Below, one piece after another: positions 1-11,450 of a stretch of DNA of 64,000 bases (position 1 is the first letter of the stretch; every line of letters starts with the position of its first letter). A program made the translations under genes and the position numbers. The stretch covers positions 3,778,563-3,842,562 of the forward strand of contig OX291540.1 in the NCBI GenBank assembly GCA_946406115.1, in the 5' to 3' direction. The stretch comes from Apoda limacodes (lineage: Eukaryota > Arthropoda > Insecta > Lepidoptera > Limacodidae). The notes beneath the pieces were generated by a model. That model was not told the origin of the DNA. It was given only the letters and a program-made list of their open reading frames with translations, and did no database searches.

Positions 1-1203
1 TGTGTGGAATACTCTATCTACTACTCTTTGCAAACTTTATAGGTCTAGAAAGATGAAATGATGGCATCCAGGAGTCCTGGCAGACGAATTAATTAGACGT
101 TAGACAACATTACTTGTGGAAGCACAGTACACACATACAACTGAAAAACATCATATAATACTGTAGCAAAGTTTGTATAACAAACAAACTTCAATAGTGT
201 GGCATTGTTGATGTATTTTTAGATATTAATGAAAAGCACCGAATTATTACAATATACATGAGTTAGGTAAGTTTTTTTTCATTATACATATTTGTTTCTT
301 GTTTTTTTTAGTTACTATAAATATTCCAAACTATTACGATATAACACATGGGTGTGAACAATAGACACTGTTCTTACTAAAGACGGGTATGATTTAGAGT
401 AGTAAGTTCAGTTAGGACACGCCGTAACGTTTGTACTGCTAAATTTTCGGTGTTGTCTATCTTGCGGTTGGGTTGCGGTCACCGCGCGGTTAGTGAAATC
501 GTGCTGCTACGTACAAATTATATACCTAGGTTATGTCCCAGCTATTCGTACGATTGACATTGTAAAACGTGTAATTCTGTAACCCCGTAATTACCGCGAT
601 GTGTAGCCCTAGCGTCATCAACGGTCCGGAATAATACGGTACAGGCGCACCGAGCGGTAAAGTTAACTTCCTACTGTATTTATTTAGATATAGGTACCTT
701 GTTAGGTTATCCAAACATAAAAATCACCAGCCCATATATTAAAAAAGGTAATATAAGTGTGAAGGCAAAATTTGTTATATTGCTTACGTGACCTAGGTAA
801 TTTTGTGGTACCCTATAATTATACTATATGTTTTGTCCATGTTCGCACTCTGTGCTCCCACATATTTCAATAAATGACCTTCTTAATCTTTACAATTTCG
901 ACATCGTGTGGTCAATAGTAACATTAACAACGTAAATACTGAATACTGCCTAGAATACTGCGTGTTCCAGATCGTGGTCTTCTCTCACATTCCTGTCTCA
1001 TCGTCTTCCGTACTTCCGCAACTTTAAACTTTATGAATTTAAGAGTTATGAACCACAGATTTTGATATATTATACAATACCCATTTAATATGTTTCTATT
1101 GAATTCAAAATTGAGCCTTTAGATATTTTTCATTAAAATCTAAAAAAACTTTAAAGAAGTTATCTATTTTTCCCTCGTGGTTTTTTGTTATTTTAGTGCA
1201 ATT
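1..1203. other. AT-rich sequence without recognised gene
   Basis: No convincing coding exon was seen. The short frames here lack recognisable motifs and codon structure. The region at about 410-680 is less AT-rich than its surroundings and could be an old element, but I could not assign it. Confidence 0.4.
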
Positions 1204-2580
1204 ACACGGAAAAAAATGGTTTATATGTGACAGCTAATTTTTGTTAGCTGCGGGCTTGTTAGTTGTCATATATAAAATCTTTGCAGCTTGGGCTAAGCCT
1301 TGTTTGCATTAGGTAATCCCACTTCATTCCTACTACTAATGAATTTTAGCTGACCAAATTTGCTAGGGTTCGTAATTTTATTTTTTAATTGTGCTAACTT
1401 TCCTTGCTGTTTGCATTTAGCCTATAATTTATTATGTCAGCAAAAGTGTTTTAGTAATGTTAACTAATTATTATATATTGTTACTAATAAAATGTTATCA
1501 CTGGTAACAAAGAAAGCAATTGTCAAATAAACTAAAAAAAATATATAAGTATTAGCATTACTTGCAAATTAATTTAACTGTATATAGCAAGACTTAGAAG
1601 CCGTTGATTTATTAATAATAAGATTAGCATTTACGCAATTATTTTGCAGTACTCTTTAATTTTTATAGTACATTTAGCAATACTAATAAGCTACACACGT
1701 ATTTTTTTTATGGATATTTGAAATTAATACTAACGTAGATTAATTTGTTGTTATTTCTAATTTTTTTCGCTATTTCAACAAAATATTTTTAGCTACAAGG
1801 TTATTTATTTGAATAGTTGCTTCAACGAAGAAAATTAGCATCATGTGATATTAAACTTGGCTATGTATAACATAAATTATTTTCAATAATTGATAATGCA
1901 CATTGAGAGCATTAACGAAGTTATTTTGCAGTTCTTTGTAATTTATTTAGCACATTTAACTAACTTTATTTATCTACACATACAATCTCTTATTAGCAAG
2001 TGCTGCGAAAAAAACTGTCTATTTTAGGAAAGCCCTGAGCTATATACAATAGTTTTTAATGATACCTATTTGAAAATAATTCTTACAAATTCTAAAAAAG
2101 ACTTATTTGTTGTTAATTCTATTTGTTTTCGCAATAGCAACAAAATATTTTTAGCTACAAGGTTATTTATTTGAATAGTCGCTTCAACGAAGAAAATTAG
2201 CATCATGTGCTATTAAACTTGGCTATGTATAACATAAATTATTTTCAATAATTGATAATGCACATTGAGAGCATTAACGAAGTTATTTTGCAGTTCTTTG
2301 TAATTTATTTAGCACATTTAACTAACTTTATTTATCTACACATACAATCTCTTATTAGCAAGTGCTGCCAAAAAAACTGTCTATTTTAGGAAAGCCACTG
2401 AGCTATATACAATATTTTTTAATGATACCTATTTGAAAATAATTCTTACAAATACTAATAAAGACTAATTTGTTGTTAATTCTATTTGTTTTCGCAATAG
2501 CAACAAAATATTTTTAGCTTCAAGGTTATTTATTTGAATAGTTGCTTCAACGAAGAAAATTAGCATCATGTGCTATTAAA
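1204..2580. mobile_element. ACACGG-ended repeat element, right end not found
   Basis: The left edge reads ACACGGAAAAAAA (1204-1216). The same terminus occurs in reverse complement at the right edge of the 9.9-12.5 kb complex (12472-12484). The interior has no ORF and is rich in TTAGC and GCTAA words, like that complex. Its right half is a 362-bp tandem array that stops abruptly near 2580. This suggests a non-autonomous DNA element or satellite-bearing foldback element. The transposon superfamily is not recognised and the right terminus appears truncated. Confidence 0.5.
1690..2580. repeat. Tandem array, period 362-363 bp, about 2.4 copies
   Basis: The landmark AGCTACAAGG lies at 1791 and 2153, and a variant (AGCTTCAAGG) at 2516, giving spacings of 362 and 363. 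Between them the copies share long almost identical stretches, for example the segments 1800-1990 and 2162-2353. The first copy is more diverged on its left side. No coding content was seen. Confidence 0.85.
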
Positions 2581-2631
2581 ACTAAAAAAATATTTTAGCG
2601 GCACGTTCATTTATTCGGGTTTATTTAAGAT

Positions 2632-3005
2632 GATACACTTCGCGGCACCTCGCAGCGGGCTCCATATAAACGAATTTCTCATTTGTTTTTGACATTTACT
2701 GATCAATCACTGTGAAATATCTTAGTCATAATCCCAAGCCGAATACCTATGTCTGTGGTTTTTCCAAAATCTTATAAAAAGTTCCTATTAACTAGAAATC
2801 TTTTTTAAAACCTTTTGTATAAAAAACTAGAATCCTGTTTAACTTTTGAACTATAAAATTTGATAGAAAACTGGCACACTGCAGACCTAGATATTTATTA
2901 CTAGAACATGTCTTTAAAATTTCGTGGTGTTTGATCAGCAAGTGTCAAAAAAAAGTAAGAAATTCGTTTGTATGAAGCGCGCTGCGAGGCGCCGCGAAGT
3001 GTATC
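2632..3005. mobile_element. Short DNA element with about 75-bp terminal inverted repeats
   Basis: The left end GATACACTTCGCGGC (from 2632) is matched in reverse complement at 2991-3005. The match continues inward through the CTCGCAGC block and AAACGAATTTCT to about 2705 and back to 2934. There is no transposase ORF, so it is MITE-like. A diverged partial copy of its interior lies at 21480-21720 and shares ACGAATTTC, TTTTTGACATTTACTGAT and AAACTGGCACACTGC. Confidence 0.75.
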
Positions 3006-4091
3006 CTCTGAGACTCTTTGTCTCTTTCTAAAGTGTGGCCAAAGACAGATTATAAAACTCAAAGTCTACAAAACTTTTCTCGCGCTCATTTTGGAATAAA
3101 GAATTATTATTTTCATGTAGGTATTTTGCCATCCGTTTGTGTAGCATTAGTGTCAAAAATCATCATCATATGTAACAAACTGTCAAGCAGTCTTGCAACC
3201 AATAATTTTGTTTTAAAAATTTCGAAGCTACACGAACGATAGGTTTCGGTGGCAAAACTTGCGTCATCAAAAGTCTCAAACGTGGGAACTTTTTATTCCA
3301 AACCAAACGAACCCCAAAAAGACCAGGGACCTTATACTTGAATATTTCACCGCCTAATTCGAGTCATCGCCTGGAAATTTCGCATGCGAATTATCAAAAA
3401 GTTTAATTCTTGAACGAAACTGTAAATATTTTAAGAAAAAAAGAGAGTCTGTAGTTATTTTAAGCGTCTACCTGTTAAACAGACAGATGGACAGCGTATT
3501 CTTAGTTATAGGGTCCCGTTTTTACCCTTTGGGTACGGAATCATTTGTCCCTTTGTTTATTAAAACAACTGTATACAGGACAATTATTATGATATTTTGA
3601 CCTGCCATATTTTTGAAAATCACCGATAAAACGTGCGAACGCCTACGACACGAACGAGTCACAGAGTAGGTTTCGGTAATAAAGAAATTAAAATAGGTAA
3701 CATGTGTTCGTGTCACGCGTGGCGACCCGCGCCGCGGCTTATTCGTTCTTACTCCGGCTCTAGGTCGGTACCGAAAACGCGGAAATTACGGAGTGACAGA
3801 GCCCGTGCATGTCGATGTGCAGAGATGAAAAAATCGAAAACAAACGATAGTAATAAAATTTATAGTTAGTCTTTATTTTCAATTCCAAATCCCGTGCCGC
3901 AGACTTTCAAACGTTCCCACGGCACGTGTGGCGGCGTAATCTGAAGACCGTCACGCAGATATACCAATTCCATCTTATATGCACACCTACCGCCGAAAAC
4001 GAAACTAAATGAATGAGTTGAGCTGCAAACAAATTATCGGACACGTCCGTCAGGGTTACGTTCGAAATCTTCGTGTGGCAACACCACGATG
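3006..4091. other. No gene recognised; dispersed repeat tail near 3450-3540
   Basis: The stretch around 3465-3540 (CTACCTGTTAA, then an ACAGACAG run, then GGGTCCCGTTTTTACCC and GGGTACGGAA) is similar in style to the ends of repeats at 25050-25120 and 61920-61990. It is therefore probably an interspersed repeat end. The short frames at 3018-3242 and 3633-3869 have no recognisable motif. Confidence 0.4.
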
Positions 4092-4102
4092 TAGTACCTG
4101 CT

Positions 4103-4294
4103 TCTTCTTCTTCTTGTGGCGGGCTGGTTTCCTCACTTGCCACACGTAGCTGGTGGCTTTGTGCGTAACAGATGGCCGACTATTGCAGCCAACCCAGTTC
4201 CTTCCAGAATCTCGACAAGTGACCCACATTGCTGCAGGCATCCTGGAGCGTTCCTGGGGTACCCAGGTGTTTTGCCCTGTTGTCTTCCTGCTGT
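4103..4294 (-). mobile_element. Short retroposon (SINE or truncated LINE) with target-site duplication
   Basis: The insertion is flanked by an exact 11-bp direct repeat TAGTACCTGCT at 4092-4102 and 4295-4305. It begins, on the plus strand, with a (TTC)n run, which is a (GAA)n tail when read on the minus strand. This is the expected 3' end of a target-primed retroposon. The body of about 190 bp is GC-richer than its surroundings. Read on the minus strand it can encode a peptide ending in a lysine run, as old LINE ORF2 tails do, but I cannot name the family. Confidence 0.65.
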
Positions 4295-4305
4295 TAGTAC
4301 CTGCT

Positions 4306-5146
4306 ATAACACGAGAGTTCACGAGCCTAACCCTTAACCGAACGATAACCGGTGTAAGAAATATCATTTCATACAAGCAAACCTAATCAGAAAGCGGCCA
4401 TATGCAAACCTACAGCGTAAAAAGGAAACGAAATGAATGAGTTAAGCTGAGCTGCGTTCGAGAACTCCGTGTAACTTACTCTCGATGTAGCTATGTACTC
4501 TTATCCGAGAAAATTCAAACGATAATTGGTGTTAGAACTGTCATTTCATACAAGCAAACGTTACTTTGACAATATAACATTATGAACCCTGCTTGGTGTT
4601 GGTGTAGACGGTAACACCGGTGTCACGAAACTAGAGTTTCCGAACGGCTTATCTAACACTAACACCGGGGTTAAAACCGAACGGTTCGCGCGTTCGAAAT
4701 CTTTGTGACGCAACGCCACGATGTACCTACTGTTTTGTTTTATCAGTGCTAAATGTACTTAGAAAATAGTGCTAAGTGCGATTTAGCTTTTGTTGAAAAG
4801 AATTTTGAAGTATAACAATGTTGCCAGTGTTACAAATTTACCCAACGTGCTTTGCCTAAAACGTGTTTTACCTTGGTTAGACGTCCTAACGGAGCATAAA
4901 AAACTAATGTCAAGAGATTTGACACCTACAGTCAAGAGAATCAAATTAGGATTATGTAATAGTAAACATTTTTGTAAACACGCTACATAAGTATGTCAAA
5001 TAATCTTTAGTCACCATCATAATTTTACTGAAATACTTACGAGTAATAACTTTATATAAAAAAAAGAACAGTCATGTGAATTTCTCCAAGGACGCACAAA
5101 AAAGTATTAAGGACATGTACGAGTTTCGCGTCACACACAGGATATA
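4306..5146. other. No gene recognised
   Basis: The sequence contains repeated words (AACCGAACG, CATTTCATACAAGCAAAC at about 4365 and 4543) suggesting an old local duplication. A 66-codon frame at 4790-4990 has no recognisable family features and starts from a non-ATG codon, so I do not call it. Confidence 0.4.
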
Positions 5147-5495
5147 ATCAAGCTTCTAAGCCAATTCAATAAAACAATTATATTCATTTTTATTGCATAT
5201 TAGGACTCAAATTAATCAAACCCTATGGTAATTCCCGTTGACCTTAAATCAAGAAATTTGGCAAGAAGTAAGATGTTACATCACAAATATAGGAAAAAAT
5301 CGAGAAACTGATAATTATTTACCTATTTGTTTTATCTCATAAAAAAATGTCTGTGTATCAAAACCTTTTTTTAGAACGCGTACAGGTATCAAACTGAAGT
5401 TAATATAAATTATTTAGGTCTAAAGTACCTCAAAGTAATAAAAAATTCGGCTCGCTAGACTAGACTAAACTCGCACTTGACTTGATTTTTTCCTT
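5147..5495. repeat. Interspersed repeat, same family as 40318-40618
   Basis: It starts with AATCAAGCTTCTAAG and contains TTCCCGTTGACCT followed by GAAATTTGGCAAGAA. It ends in AACTCGCACTTGACTTGATT. The same ordered landmarks occur at 40318-40618 (CAAGCTTCTAAGTCAACGC, CTTCCCGTTGACCTAGAAT, GAAATTTGGCAAGAATC, GACTCGCTGTTGGCCGG). Related pieces in the opposite orientation are at 24921-25115 and 61480-61995. It resembles a common lepidopteran MITE-like repeat; no ORF is present. Confidence 0.6.
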
Positions 5496-5978
5496 TTTTT
5501 CAGCACGATGACAGTATGAAAACATTAAAAAATTTACGGCGTCGTGCATGTTCTCCTTTGTTGATTAATCACGACATTCGTGACTTATGACTAAGAAACA
5601 TAGAACAATTAGGCGAACTTCTTCTTTTAATTTTTATAGACCTTTGATCTTGGTATTACGTCTTTCTAGACTTTTTATAAGCAAAGTTTGGCTTGAAAAA
5701 ATTAAAAAGGTGTCTAATAAGAAAGTTTGAACTAACCCTTAATTTTAGTAGGTAATTCATAAGACAACAAAAGTATACACCAAAACTACGATATTAATAA
5801 TTAAACGGCGGCATCAAAGTATATTCTAGAATGTTTTACCCGATATTGAGATTTTGAATCAAGCATACTTGAGTTATTGTAATTGGCAACACTGCCTGCT
5901 TGTGTTCTTTCCTTCATTCATTCGCGCGCGCTTGGGATTGTGAAAGTGCTAAACTGGAGAAGTGGAAATATTGGTACT

Positions 5979-6035
5979 ATGATCTACAAGGAAACTGAAA
6001 TAAAAGGTTTGTATCACGAAGATAATGTGCACTAA
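5979..6035 (+). promoter_or_regulatory. Upstream ORF overlapping the SAM-like gene start
   Basis: An ATG at 5979 opens 18 codons that end in TAA at 6033-6035. The main ATG at 6025 lies inside this upstream frame, in a different frame. If the transcript starts upstream of 5979, ribosomes using the first ATG would bypass the main start, so this could dampen translation. Alternatively transcription may start between 5979 and 6025. The sequence just upstream (5880-5950) has a small CG-rich patch (TTCGCGCGCGCTTGG) that may mark the promoter; no TATA box is obvious. Confidence 0.45.
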
Positions 6036-9000
6036 CAATAACGCCGAAATATCGGAGCTACTCAGGAATTGGGGATATGATAAAGCTTTAGACAACAAAT
6101 TCAACGGTAAATTTTCAAACTTTTGTATTTTATTTACATAGAAAATAAAACTAAAAAAGGGTCCAAGGGAAAACAAAACTGGAATTAGAATATCTTGCAT
6201 TTTTTTTGTTTTCCTCAGCGCTCCCTTTTTTTTGTCCAACCCAACCAAGATTGTGTCCATTTTTCGGATATTTCCAGTTGCCCCCGACGGCGACGCCAAC
6301 ACTGAGGGCAACTGAAAGTATTATCCTTTTAATGGCCTTCGAATATTTCATTTTTAAATTTCTTTTCTAGAACTATAGCAATATAATTGGTAATTTGCTA
6401 CTTAGACACGAACACCCTGCCGTTATACTGTTTTCAGCATTGCAAACAGATATGTCTTACAAAAAGTAATCACCATTAGCAGGAAAACAATGTAAACGCA
6501 ATAGGTGGAAAAAGCATTTTTGCATGTGACTGTTTGACTCTGCTTCCCGCCATGGGTAAATTGTACCCACGCCTGCACAGCCATATTTTTCGTTATACCA
6601 ACTACAATTTGTTTTGATTGCGTTCTAAAAATAGAATTATTCTTGTGTTCCTGAACACAAAAGGCTGACTAGTAGCATTTTCCAAAGATTTTGTTACTGT
6701 TTCTTATTAGTTGATTTATTAAAAAGTATGTGTATCTGCATTGATATTAATCAGAGGCAATAACATAACATAAAAATAATAATAACAACATGTTATTTTC
6801 AACGACTTAATACATTACTATAACTTAATTACATAAAAAGGTATTATTTCCCATGATTATTAAACTACCAATAGTCCGGTCTTTTTTCCCTTGCACCCTC
6901 GTTTAGTTACTCTGTCCATAAGTTTTTGTGTATTAGATTTTTGAAACAAGCTTTTATTGCCGACCCTACCTTTTTTCTACAGTCATTAGCTACACGTTGG
7001 TTCAGGTCATTTACATGTTATATCTTGTGTATTAAAGAGTTGCTGTGGCCACTGTTTGTCTCCATCATCAGATCAACTCGGTGGTAAAAATACAATTGGA
7101 CCCAGTAGGTGGTGCTGCTGTCGGTATGTCAACTACTAAACCGCTTGACTGATTGAGTTGAAATTTAGTATGTGTGTTTCCATGGTTTTACAGACACAAA
7201 TGTATTATGCCTACCTAATCTATCTTTCTATCTACACTAATATTATAAGAGGAAAGAATTGATTGTTTGTTTTTTTTCTATAATTGAGGAGTTGTCGAAA
7301 GAATCCTATGCCTAAAGCTAGTATTACTATATATAGCTAAAACTTGATTGTGTGAGTTTAATTAAATACCAGCTGTCGAGCAAATATTTATACTTTTTTA
7401 TATAAATATTTATTTATACTTATACACAGGTTTACTTAAATAGAAAATTAAAATCATGCCTACAATTGACGAGTTTTAACCCAAAACCAGTTTTCCTATT
7501 GATGTCAATCTCGCTCGGCTCACTTCACTGCAATCTGCAAACTGCATTGCATCCCTAGCTATTGCATAAGCTAATTATGAAATATCTAGTAGAGTGCTAC
7601 ATCATGCATACAAAATAATTGTTTGAGGCTTCCTAACTATACAGTGATCAAACATTTCTTACAGATGAAAACATTGAAGTAAAACACCTGTTCTCAATTA
7701 CTGAATATTTTCTAGAAAAATTATTTCCAAAAATAGGAGACAGAATATCTTTTATGGAAAAAGTTAAAATGTACAAATTAAATGAAAACAATTTAAACAG
7801 AAAAAGAAAGCTTGATACCAGTGATATGGAGAGTATTGGATCAACCTCATCAACCCCAGCATGTCATTTGGTAGGTACCTTCTGAAATTGGTATATTCAT
7901 TAGCTTAGTCAATCTCATTCCTTTAATTCTTGTAAATGAATACAAAACATTTATGCCAACCTAATTATTGTAACAAATAAACTTTAACTCTTTACTTTTC
8001 TTCTTCTAGACACTAGAAGAAGTCCTATCCAGCACAGAAGGCAAAATTATAAAGTCATATTATGAAACCGAAATGAAATTCAATGAATATTACCGGGCTA
8101 AGTTAGCAGATGAGATAATCCGACATGAATTAAGATTTGATGTTGCTAAAAAGTAAGTTGTTAGAACTATTACACATTCTAAAACTGATAGATATTCTAA
8201 TATCTGATTCCTGAAAAATTTTATGTGTACATAGCTACAGAATTAGCAAGTCATATGGTAGAGCTGGTAGCTCTTATTTGTACTAGAGATGTAGTGAGTT
8301 AGGTGAACTAGTCTGGGCTTTTTTGCCCCTCTATATTAACATATGGGGTTCTTGAAAAAGAAGTTATTAGATTTCTGAAGGGTCGGCAATGCGCGAGTGA
8401 TGCCCCTGGTGTTAGAAGCGTCCATAGGCTACAGTGACCGCTTACCATCAGGCGGACCGTAGGCTTGTTTTCCAGCTTAGTTGTATAAAAAAAACAGCTG
8501 TAATAGTCAAGCTTTTGAGCATTTACCTAAAAAAAGTAATAGAAGGGAAATGGATAAAAAGTAACTAAAGTAATCTTTACTTGTACCAAAATTTAAGTAA
8601 TAACTTGTGAATTCAACTAAACAAATAAATAAGCATTTAAATAGGTATATTCCTTTTTTTTACATAACAATCTTACGTAGTCTAGTACTTTTTGACTTAA
8701 GTGTATACCACATGTTACGGAATACCCCAATAAAACTTAAACAGCTTATATGGTACCTACAACACATAGCATGTCTTTGGCCCAGGGTGTCTTACTGTCA
8801 ATCCTACAGATCTTTGATATTTTGAGCTTTTGTGGAAACTTGTCAGTGCTTCGCCTTAACAACAGCTGATCCTGGGTCAATAATTGCAATGATAGGCTTG
8901 TCAATCAACAATTGATTAACTCCTTTCTATCAGCATATACCAGGAGTACCTACGTTAATTACAAAGGATTCCGTATATTTTTTTACCCACAATTTTTTTT

Positions 9001-9488
9001 TTTACTTTCATAAGGCATAGCGTCTGATCAAATATCTATAAAAATAGCAATAAGTATGATATTAAATATTGAGTATACCAGTTGACAACTGGTATATAAA
9101 TACCATTCCCAGTTCTCACCCCGGTGACAATTTTTCCCAACTGTCTCCTTTCCCTTCGTGCCAGAGGGGACAAATGGTATTTTTTGTCTCAATTGTCACC
9201 CGGGAAGACAATTCATGCTATCTGTTTGTTTGTTTTTTTTCTGATGTTTTTAGAAAATCTTGATACCTACATATTATGGGTTCAGCTGAAGGTAGTTTGG
9301 ATCTGTAGGATTTTATACAATTTAAAGTTAATGAGTTTTCTTATATTTTTTTTTTTTGTGTATTTTGTACAAAATGGCGCTTTGTCAACGCGAACTCATT
9401 GCGCAAGTCCCATTTCTTACATACGTATTTTTTTGTTTTAATGTGAATTGTTGTTTTCAGGACATTTCTGACATTCGGGTGGAAATAA
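6025..9488 (+). CDS. SAM-like domain protein, four exons, 152 aa
   Basis: The coding exons are 6025-6106, 7665-7870, 8010-8152 and 9461-9488. Every intron has GT..AG ends (GTAAAT, GTAGGT and GTAAGT donors; TTACAG, TTCTAG and TTTCAG acceptors), and the joined frame stays open to TAA at 9486. Residues 8-65 look like a sterile alpha motif. They have an early helix with ELLRNWG, FND before the second helix, and late EKLFPKIGDRISFMEKV, where G52 and R54 match the usual L-x-x-x-G-x-R-x-x-F pattern. SAM domains mediate protein or RNA interactions. A basic patch RKRK (73-76) could be a nuclear signal. A Ser/Thr-rich linker (about 79-93) precedes a charged helical C-terminus (97-145). There is no enzymatic domain. 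The introns hold transposon fragments, which is normal for insects. Exon structure is well supported; the biological role is unknown. Longer isoforms are possible because exon 4 supplies only nine codons. Confidence 0.72.
7231..7300 (+). mobile_element. Helitron-like 5' end fragment in intron 1
   Basis: Just after an A, the sequence TCTACACTAATATTATAAG matches the 5' end style (TC after A, then CTAATATTATAAA) of the complete Helitron at 17761-18086. No matching CTAG terminus could be assigned, so this is probably a truncated copy. It lies within intron 1 of the SAM-like gene. Confidence 0.4.
8337..8493 (+). pseudogene. 3' end of a non-LTR ORF2 in intron 3
   Basis: On the plus strand the sequence reads as the C-terminus of a LINE ORF2 (EKEVIRFLKGRQ...SDAPG). 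This is followed by a 3' UTR with CCGCTTACCATCAGGCGGACCGTAGG and an A run at about 8486-8493. The same family is present inverted at 19588-19990, which has the same words CGGTCCGCCTGATG and GTCACCGTAGCCTATGG. It is a 5'-truncated insertion in intron 3 of the SAM-like gene. Confidence 0.7.
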
Positions 9489-9813
9489 AAAAACAAAGAA
9501 GTTCTTAGATCTTGGCCTTAATTACGGACCACAACTTATTGCATTGTCAACTGATGAAGACAATATTAATGTAATTTAATTTTTTGCCTTGATGTTAAAA
9601 TTTTGTATTTTTTATAATTAATATACCATGGTTTTTTTTATCATGGGACAATAACATTTTATATAAAATATAGTTATTTAGAATTATCATGACAATGTTA
9701 TTTGTTAATTATTATTATACTTCTCTTTGCAACAATACCTATTGAAAATTCTCTATTTGACAGCGTTAGTTCCAGTTGTAAATGATTATGACAATAATGT
9801 TAAAACAGTGTAC

Positions 9814-9819
9814 AATAAA
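9814..9819 (+). terminator. Poly(A) signal of the SAM-like gene
   Basis: AATAAA is followed by a GT-rich stretch (GTGTTCGTTTGTGCAGTTTG at 9820-9840), the expected downstream element. It is about 330 bp after the stop codon. An earlier AATAAA overlaps the stop codon itself (9484-9489) and is a less likely alternative. Confidence 0.55.
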
Positions 9820-10495
9820 TGTGTTCGTTTGTGCAGTTTGTTGTTAAATTCAATTCCCTGAATGTTTTCTCTGATGATGATTGCACGGCGCTGGTCAAAA
9901 GAACTGCATCAAGAGAGTTTTTAGTAGATCTTAACAAATGCTTAGTTGTAATAGTCAAAAATTTTTGCTGCGTCAAAGAATTAGTTCTTATTTAGAATAT
10001 AATAAGTTGCGGCAGGTGAAAGAGTATATACTATTGCGAATTTTCTTAGCAGAATTAATCAAGTTTATTTGCTAAATCAATAAAGTATTAATAGCTCTTA
10101 ACAATGGGTTAGTCGTAACAGGTAATAGTTTTTTGTGGAATCAAATAGTTCGCTCTAATTCATAATACTTTTATTACCGTCGGTAAACAACGTATTATAC
10201 CATTGCTTATTTTCTTAGTAGAATTAATAAAGTATGTTTGCTATATAAATGTACTATTTTGTAGCTCTTGACAATTGTTTAACTGGCAATAGTTTTTGTT
10301 TTATTAAAGAATTAGCTCTAATTCACAATGTATTTAGTGGCGGCTGCGAATAGCGTTTATAGTATTTCTCATTTTATTCAGAAGTATTAAGTTTATTCAC
10401 TATACAAAGGAAGTATTTTAAGGCGCCTGACAGTTGCCTAATCGTAACAGCCAATAGGTTAATGTATTTAGTTGCGGCTGCAACTAAATTGCATT

Positions 10496-11450
10496 CCTTA
10501 TATAATACTTCCTTGGTATAGTAAATAAACTTCATTCATCTGAATATAATTAGAAATAAGAAATACAACTAAATATATTGTGAATTAGAGCAAAATTATT
10601 CTTTAATACAACAAAATCTATTGTCGGTTACGACTAATCAATTGTCAAGAGCTACAAAATACTTCATTGATGTAGCGAATAAACTTTATTAATTATACTA
10701 AGAAAATTAGCAATGGAATAATACGTTCTTCACCGACGGTACTAAATATATTGTGAATAAGAGCGAACGAATTATTTGATGCCTCATAAACTATTCTCTG
10801 TTACGACTAACCAATTATTAAGAGCTACTAAATGTTTTATTGATTTAGTGAATAAACTTGATTAATTCTACTAAGAAAATTTGCAATAGTATATACTCTC
10901 TTCACTGCCGTAACTAATTATATTCTAAATAAGAACTAACTGATTCTTAGACGCAGCTAAAATTTTTGGCTACTACCTATAACGCAATTGTAAGTCCTAC
11001 TAAAAACTTGCTTGGTTTAGCGGAAAGACTTGCTTTACTATGCTAAAAAAATAGCAATGGTATATACGCTTTTCACCGCCTTAACAAAACATATTGTGAA
11101 TAAAAGCCAACTAATTGTTTGATGCAACAAAAAAGTATCGTCTGCTATGACAAACCAATTGTCAAGGGCTATTAAATACTTCATTAATTAAGCGAATAAA
11201 CTTTATTAATCCTACTATGAAAATTAGCAAAGACATATACGCTTTTCATCGCTGCAACTAAACAAATTGTGATTAAGAGCTAACTAATTCATTGACACAA
11301 CAAAAACTATTGGCTATTACAACCAAGCAACTGCCAGGACCTAGAAACTCCTTTTTTGATATAGCGAATTTATTTATGAATTTTGCTAAGAAAGTTTGTA
11401 CTGATTCATACGCTATTCGTAGCTACCACTAACTATGTTAATAATGAGAG
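10496..11450. repeat. Tandem array of about 172 bp, five units
   Basis: The landmark CTA(A/T)GAAAAxT appears at 10698, 10871, 11043, 11215 and 11386, giving spacings of 173, 172, 172 and 171. Units share CTAATCAATTGTCAAGAGCTA-like and GCGAATAAACTTTATTAAT-like blocks and are roughly 70-80 percent alike by eye. Confidence 0.8.

Noticed and set aside
4790..4990. 66-codon plus-strand frame with a moderately protein-like composition
   Set aside because: No family features, non-ATG start, no splice context or poly(A) signal tied to it.
5949..6351. Minus-strand frames of 66 and 120 codons over exon 1 and intron 1 of the SAM-like gene
   Set aside because: They overlap the supported exon on the other strand and look like chance frames in AT-rich sequence.
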